From DATKBT01 sp035546295 (GTDB lineage Bacteria; Acidobacteriota; Thermoanaerobaculia; Multivoradales; Multivoraceae): a stretch of 7,539 bases of DNA. This document shows positions 6,211 to 7,539 of this stretch, piece by piece. Where the stretch lies: contig DATKBT010000066.1 in assembly GCA_035546295.1 (NCBI GenBank), forward strand, positions 1 through 7,539, in the 5' to 3' direction. Numbering within the stretch: the first letter of the stretch is position 1; every line of letters begins with the position of its first letter. A program made the translations under genes and the position numbers. Under the pieces are notes generated by a model. That model ran no database searches. It saw only the letters and a program-made list of their open reading frames with translations, and had not been told where the DNA came from.

Positions 6211-6786
6211 ATGACCGCTGCCCCCGACGAAGCCGGTCAGATCACCCGGCTCCTCCAGGCCCACCACGGCGGCGACCGTGCGGCCTTCGACCAGCTCGTG
6301 CCGCTTGTCTACGACCGGCTGCGCCGCATCGCCCGCGGCCAGCTCGGCAGGCGCGGCCGCGGCCGCGGCCACACCCTCGACACCACCTCACTGGTCCACG
6401 AGGCCTACATGGAGCTGGTCGATGAGACCGGCGTCGCCTGGAAGGACCGCTCCCACTTCTTCGCCATCGGCGCCCGCGCGATGCGCCGCATCCTGGTCGA
6501 CTACGCGCGCGAGCGGACGGCCCAGAAGCGCGGCGGTGGCAAGCCGGACCTGACGCTCGAGCCCGAGCTGCACGGGGTCGAGCAGCAGGCCGAGCAGGTG
6601 CTGGCGGTCGACCGAGCCCTGGAGAGCCTCGCCGGCTTCAACGAGCGGCTGGCGCGCCTGGTCGAGTGCCGGTACTTCGCCGGCATGACCGAGGAGGAGA
6701 CCGCGGAGGCCCTCGACATCTCGCTGCGCACCGTGCAGCGCGACTGGACGCGGGCGCGCGCCTGGCTGCAAAAGGAGCTGGGATAA
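6211..6786 (+). CDS. ECF-type RNA polymerase sigma factor (Sigma70_ECF, TIGR02999-like)
   Basis: This 191-residue protein would direct RNA polymerase to a specific promoter set. Region 2 spans about 25-105, with the family's characteristic LVHEAYMELV (61-70) and FFAIGARAMRRILVDYARER (83-102) helices. Region 4 spans about 131-189 with the helix-turn-helix TEEETAEALDISLRTVQRDWTRAR (160-183), which reads the -35 element. Length and order match the family, which is abundant in Acidobacteria and Planctomycetes and is usually adjacent to Ser/Thr kinases rather than to anti-sigma factors. None of the latter is seen here. ATG 6211 is preferred because the family's N-terminus begins just after it. The linker between the two region-2 blocks, residues 47-53, is an Arg-Gly run encoded by a tandem repeat. 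Activation by phosphorylation through a neighbouring kinase is a plausible inference, not shown. Confidence 0.93.
   Translation: MTAAPDEAGQITRLLQAHHGGDRAAFDQLVPLVYDRLRRIARGQLGRRGRGRGHTLDTTSLVHEAYMELVDETGVAWKDRSHFFAIGARAMRRILVDYARERTAQKRGGGKPDLTLEPELHGVEQQAEQVLAVDRALESLAGFNERLARLVECRYFAGMTEEETAEALDISLRTVQRDWTRARAWLQKELG
6353..6370 (+). repeat. Three tandem copies of GCGGCC inside the sigma factor gene
   Basis: Three uninterrupted 6-base units encode an Arg-Gly-Arg-Gly run between residues 47 and 53 of the sigma factor. Such a repeat can gain or lose units in frame by slippage. It lies in a loop where family members vary in length. Confidence 0.6.
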
Positions 6787-7096
6787 GCCTCGAGGGGGAT
6801 TCCGGCGGCGCGACGACGCCAGGGCGGTGCCACGACCGCCGGGGGGCATCCGGTCCGAATCCGAGCGCACCCTCCGCCGCGCCTTCGCCGAGCTGCACCT
6901 GACGCGCGAGCAGGTCTGCACCAGCGATACCGCCGGTCCGGCGCGCCGCGAGACCCGAGGCGGGGATCGCCTCCCACCGGGTAGTCGGAGAGCGCCGCTC
7001 CCGCACGCTGGATCGACGCCGCCCCTGGCGGTTCTCGGCCCCGGTTTTCGACTCTCCAGGAGGAAACGTGAACCAGGCCCGGGCACTCGCCGGGCC
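6787..7096. other. Spacer between the sigma factor and the broken kinase, no gene recognised
   Basis: In related loci the kinase follows the sigma factor within a few bases; here about 320 bases intervene. There is a weak 6-bp hairpin at 6823-6840. A plus-strand frame from GTG 6827 contains a coding-like stretch (RTLRRAFAELHLTREQVC, roughly 6866-6920), but it soon becomes Pro/Arg/Gly-rich and merges with a shadow of the kinase in another frame. An AGGAGG at 7058-7063 sits four bases before a GTG (7068) that opens a frame one base out of register with the kinase. I recognise no family in this spacer. Confidence 0.4.
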
Positions 7097-7103
7097 GAGG
7101 AGG
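7097..7103 (+). promoter_or_regulatory. Ribosome binding site in front of the ACG at 7111
   Basis: GAGGAGG lies seven bases before ACG 7111, ideal Shine-Dalgarno spacing. It marks the position where the second kinase's start codon should be, although the codon is not ATG, GTG or TTG. Confidence 0.6.
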
Positions 7104-7110
7104 CCGGACC

Positions 7111-7539
7111 ACGACCATCGACTCGCAGGACCGGCGGGCGACCGCCGACGCGCTCTTCGATCGCGCCCTCGACCTCGAACCCGGGGAGCGCGGTGGGTTC
7201 GTCGGGGAGGCCTGCACGGGAGACCCGCGGCTCCGCGCCGACGTCGAGGAGCTGCTGCGGCTGGCTGGCGAGCCGGCGCCCGGTCTGGATCCGCACGCGG
7301 CCGCCAACGGACCGCTGTGGCGCGACCTGGCGGTCGCGCTGACCCGCGAGCCGCACGGCCACCCGTCCCGCGCCGGCCGCGCCGTCGAGCATGCGCACCG
7401 CAACCTGGTCGTCCACCGGGACCTCAAGCCCTCGAACATCGTGGTCACCGGCGACGGCGAGATCAAGCTCCTCGACTTCGGGATCGCCAAGCTCCTCCAG
7501 AGCGAGGGATCGGTCGAGCCGCTGACCCGCACGGTGGCG
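7111..7539 (+). pseudogene. Second Ser/Thr kinase of the same family, lacking its start codon and N-lobe; runs off the window
   Basis: The frame from ACG 7111 encodes the same helical leader as the first kinase (ADALFDRALDLEPGERGGFVGEAC here, IDALFERALD...RAAFLEEAC there). It then jumps at about 7380 from LTREPHGHPSRAGR straight to AVEHAHRNLVVHRDLKPSN. The stretch between, about 110 residues in the first kinase (residues 86-197), is absent. That removes the glycine loop, the VAIK lysine and the helix-C glutamate. The catalytic loop and DFG (KLLDFGIAK) remain and the frame is open to the edge. Without an ATP-binding N-lobe it cannot be an active kinase. A TGA at 7069-7071 lies upstream in frame with no normal start codon after it, whereas ACG aligns with the first kinase's Met to within one residue. 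It is probably a decayed sigma-linked kinase. A sequencing or assembly deletion is the alternative. Confidence 0.8.

Noticed and set aside
6827..7342. A 171-codon plus-strand frame after the sigma factor
   Set aside because: Its second half is a shifted reading of the second kinase, and the rest is Pro/Arg/Gly-rich without known motifs; only a short part looks coding.
1..7539. CRISPR array, tRNA, rRNA or a complete defence system
   Set aside because: No regularly spaced direct repeats, cloverleaf sequences or conserved rRNA segments were seen; the only defence-related trace is a 31-codon HsdR fragment.

Overview
The window is very GC-rich. It combines a large Ser/Thr kinase-TPR protein, an ECF sigma factor of the Sigma70_ECF (TIGR02999-like) type and a second kinase of the same family. 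That combination is typical of Acidobacteriota and some Planctomycetes, deltaproteobacteria-like lineages and Gammaproteobacteria; an acidobacterial (Thermoanaerobaculia-like) host is my best inference, not a demonstrated fact.

Layout. (1) Positions 1-122 hold the C-terminal end of an extracellular beta-sandwich-like protein (+). (2) Positions 123-565 hold no intact gene. They contain GC hairpins and a 36-codon orphan fragment of a PilB/GspE-type secretion ATPase (-). (3) Positions 566-1441 encode an intact secreted matrixin-like zinc metalloprotease (-) with a good ribosome binding site. (4) Positions 1457-3400 are a gene-fragment graveyard. In order they hold an imperfect inverted repeat, a Ser/Thr kinase cut off after its APE motif (-), about 31 codons of a type I restriction subunit HsdR (-), the core of an IS91-family transposase (+), and a 46-bp near-perfect hairpin. 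After these come the first 35 codons of a family-2-like glycosyltransferase whose stop codon lies in the hairpin (-), a short START/SRPBCC-like remnant (-) and an OsmC-like remnant (-). (5) Positions 3541-6120 encode an intact 859-aa membrane-anchored Ser/Thr kinase with C-terminal TPR repeats (+). (6) A strong stem-loop and an extended -10 promoter follow. They lead almost directly into the ECF sigma factor at 6211-6786 (+). (7) Positions 6787-7110 contain no gene I recognise. (8) From 7111 to the window edge is a paralogous kinase (+) that has ACG where its start codon should be and lacks the whole N-lobe, including the glycine loop and the catalytic lysine.

The intact genes point to an envelope-to-transcription signalling locus: the kinase probably senses or scaffolds through its TPR part, and the sigma factor probably acts in the same pathway. 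The second kinase, the usual partner downstream of such a sigma factor, looks decayed. The most notable feature is the density of breakpoints: at least seven unrelated gene fragments lie within about 1.7 kb, next to an IS91 remnant and two inverted repeats. I see no CRISPR array, tRNA or rRNA, and I cannot show that any new defence or other system is encoded here.
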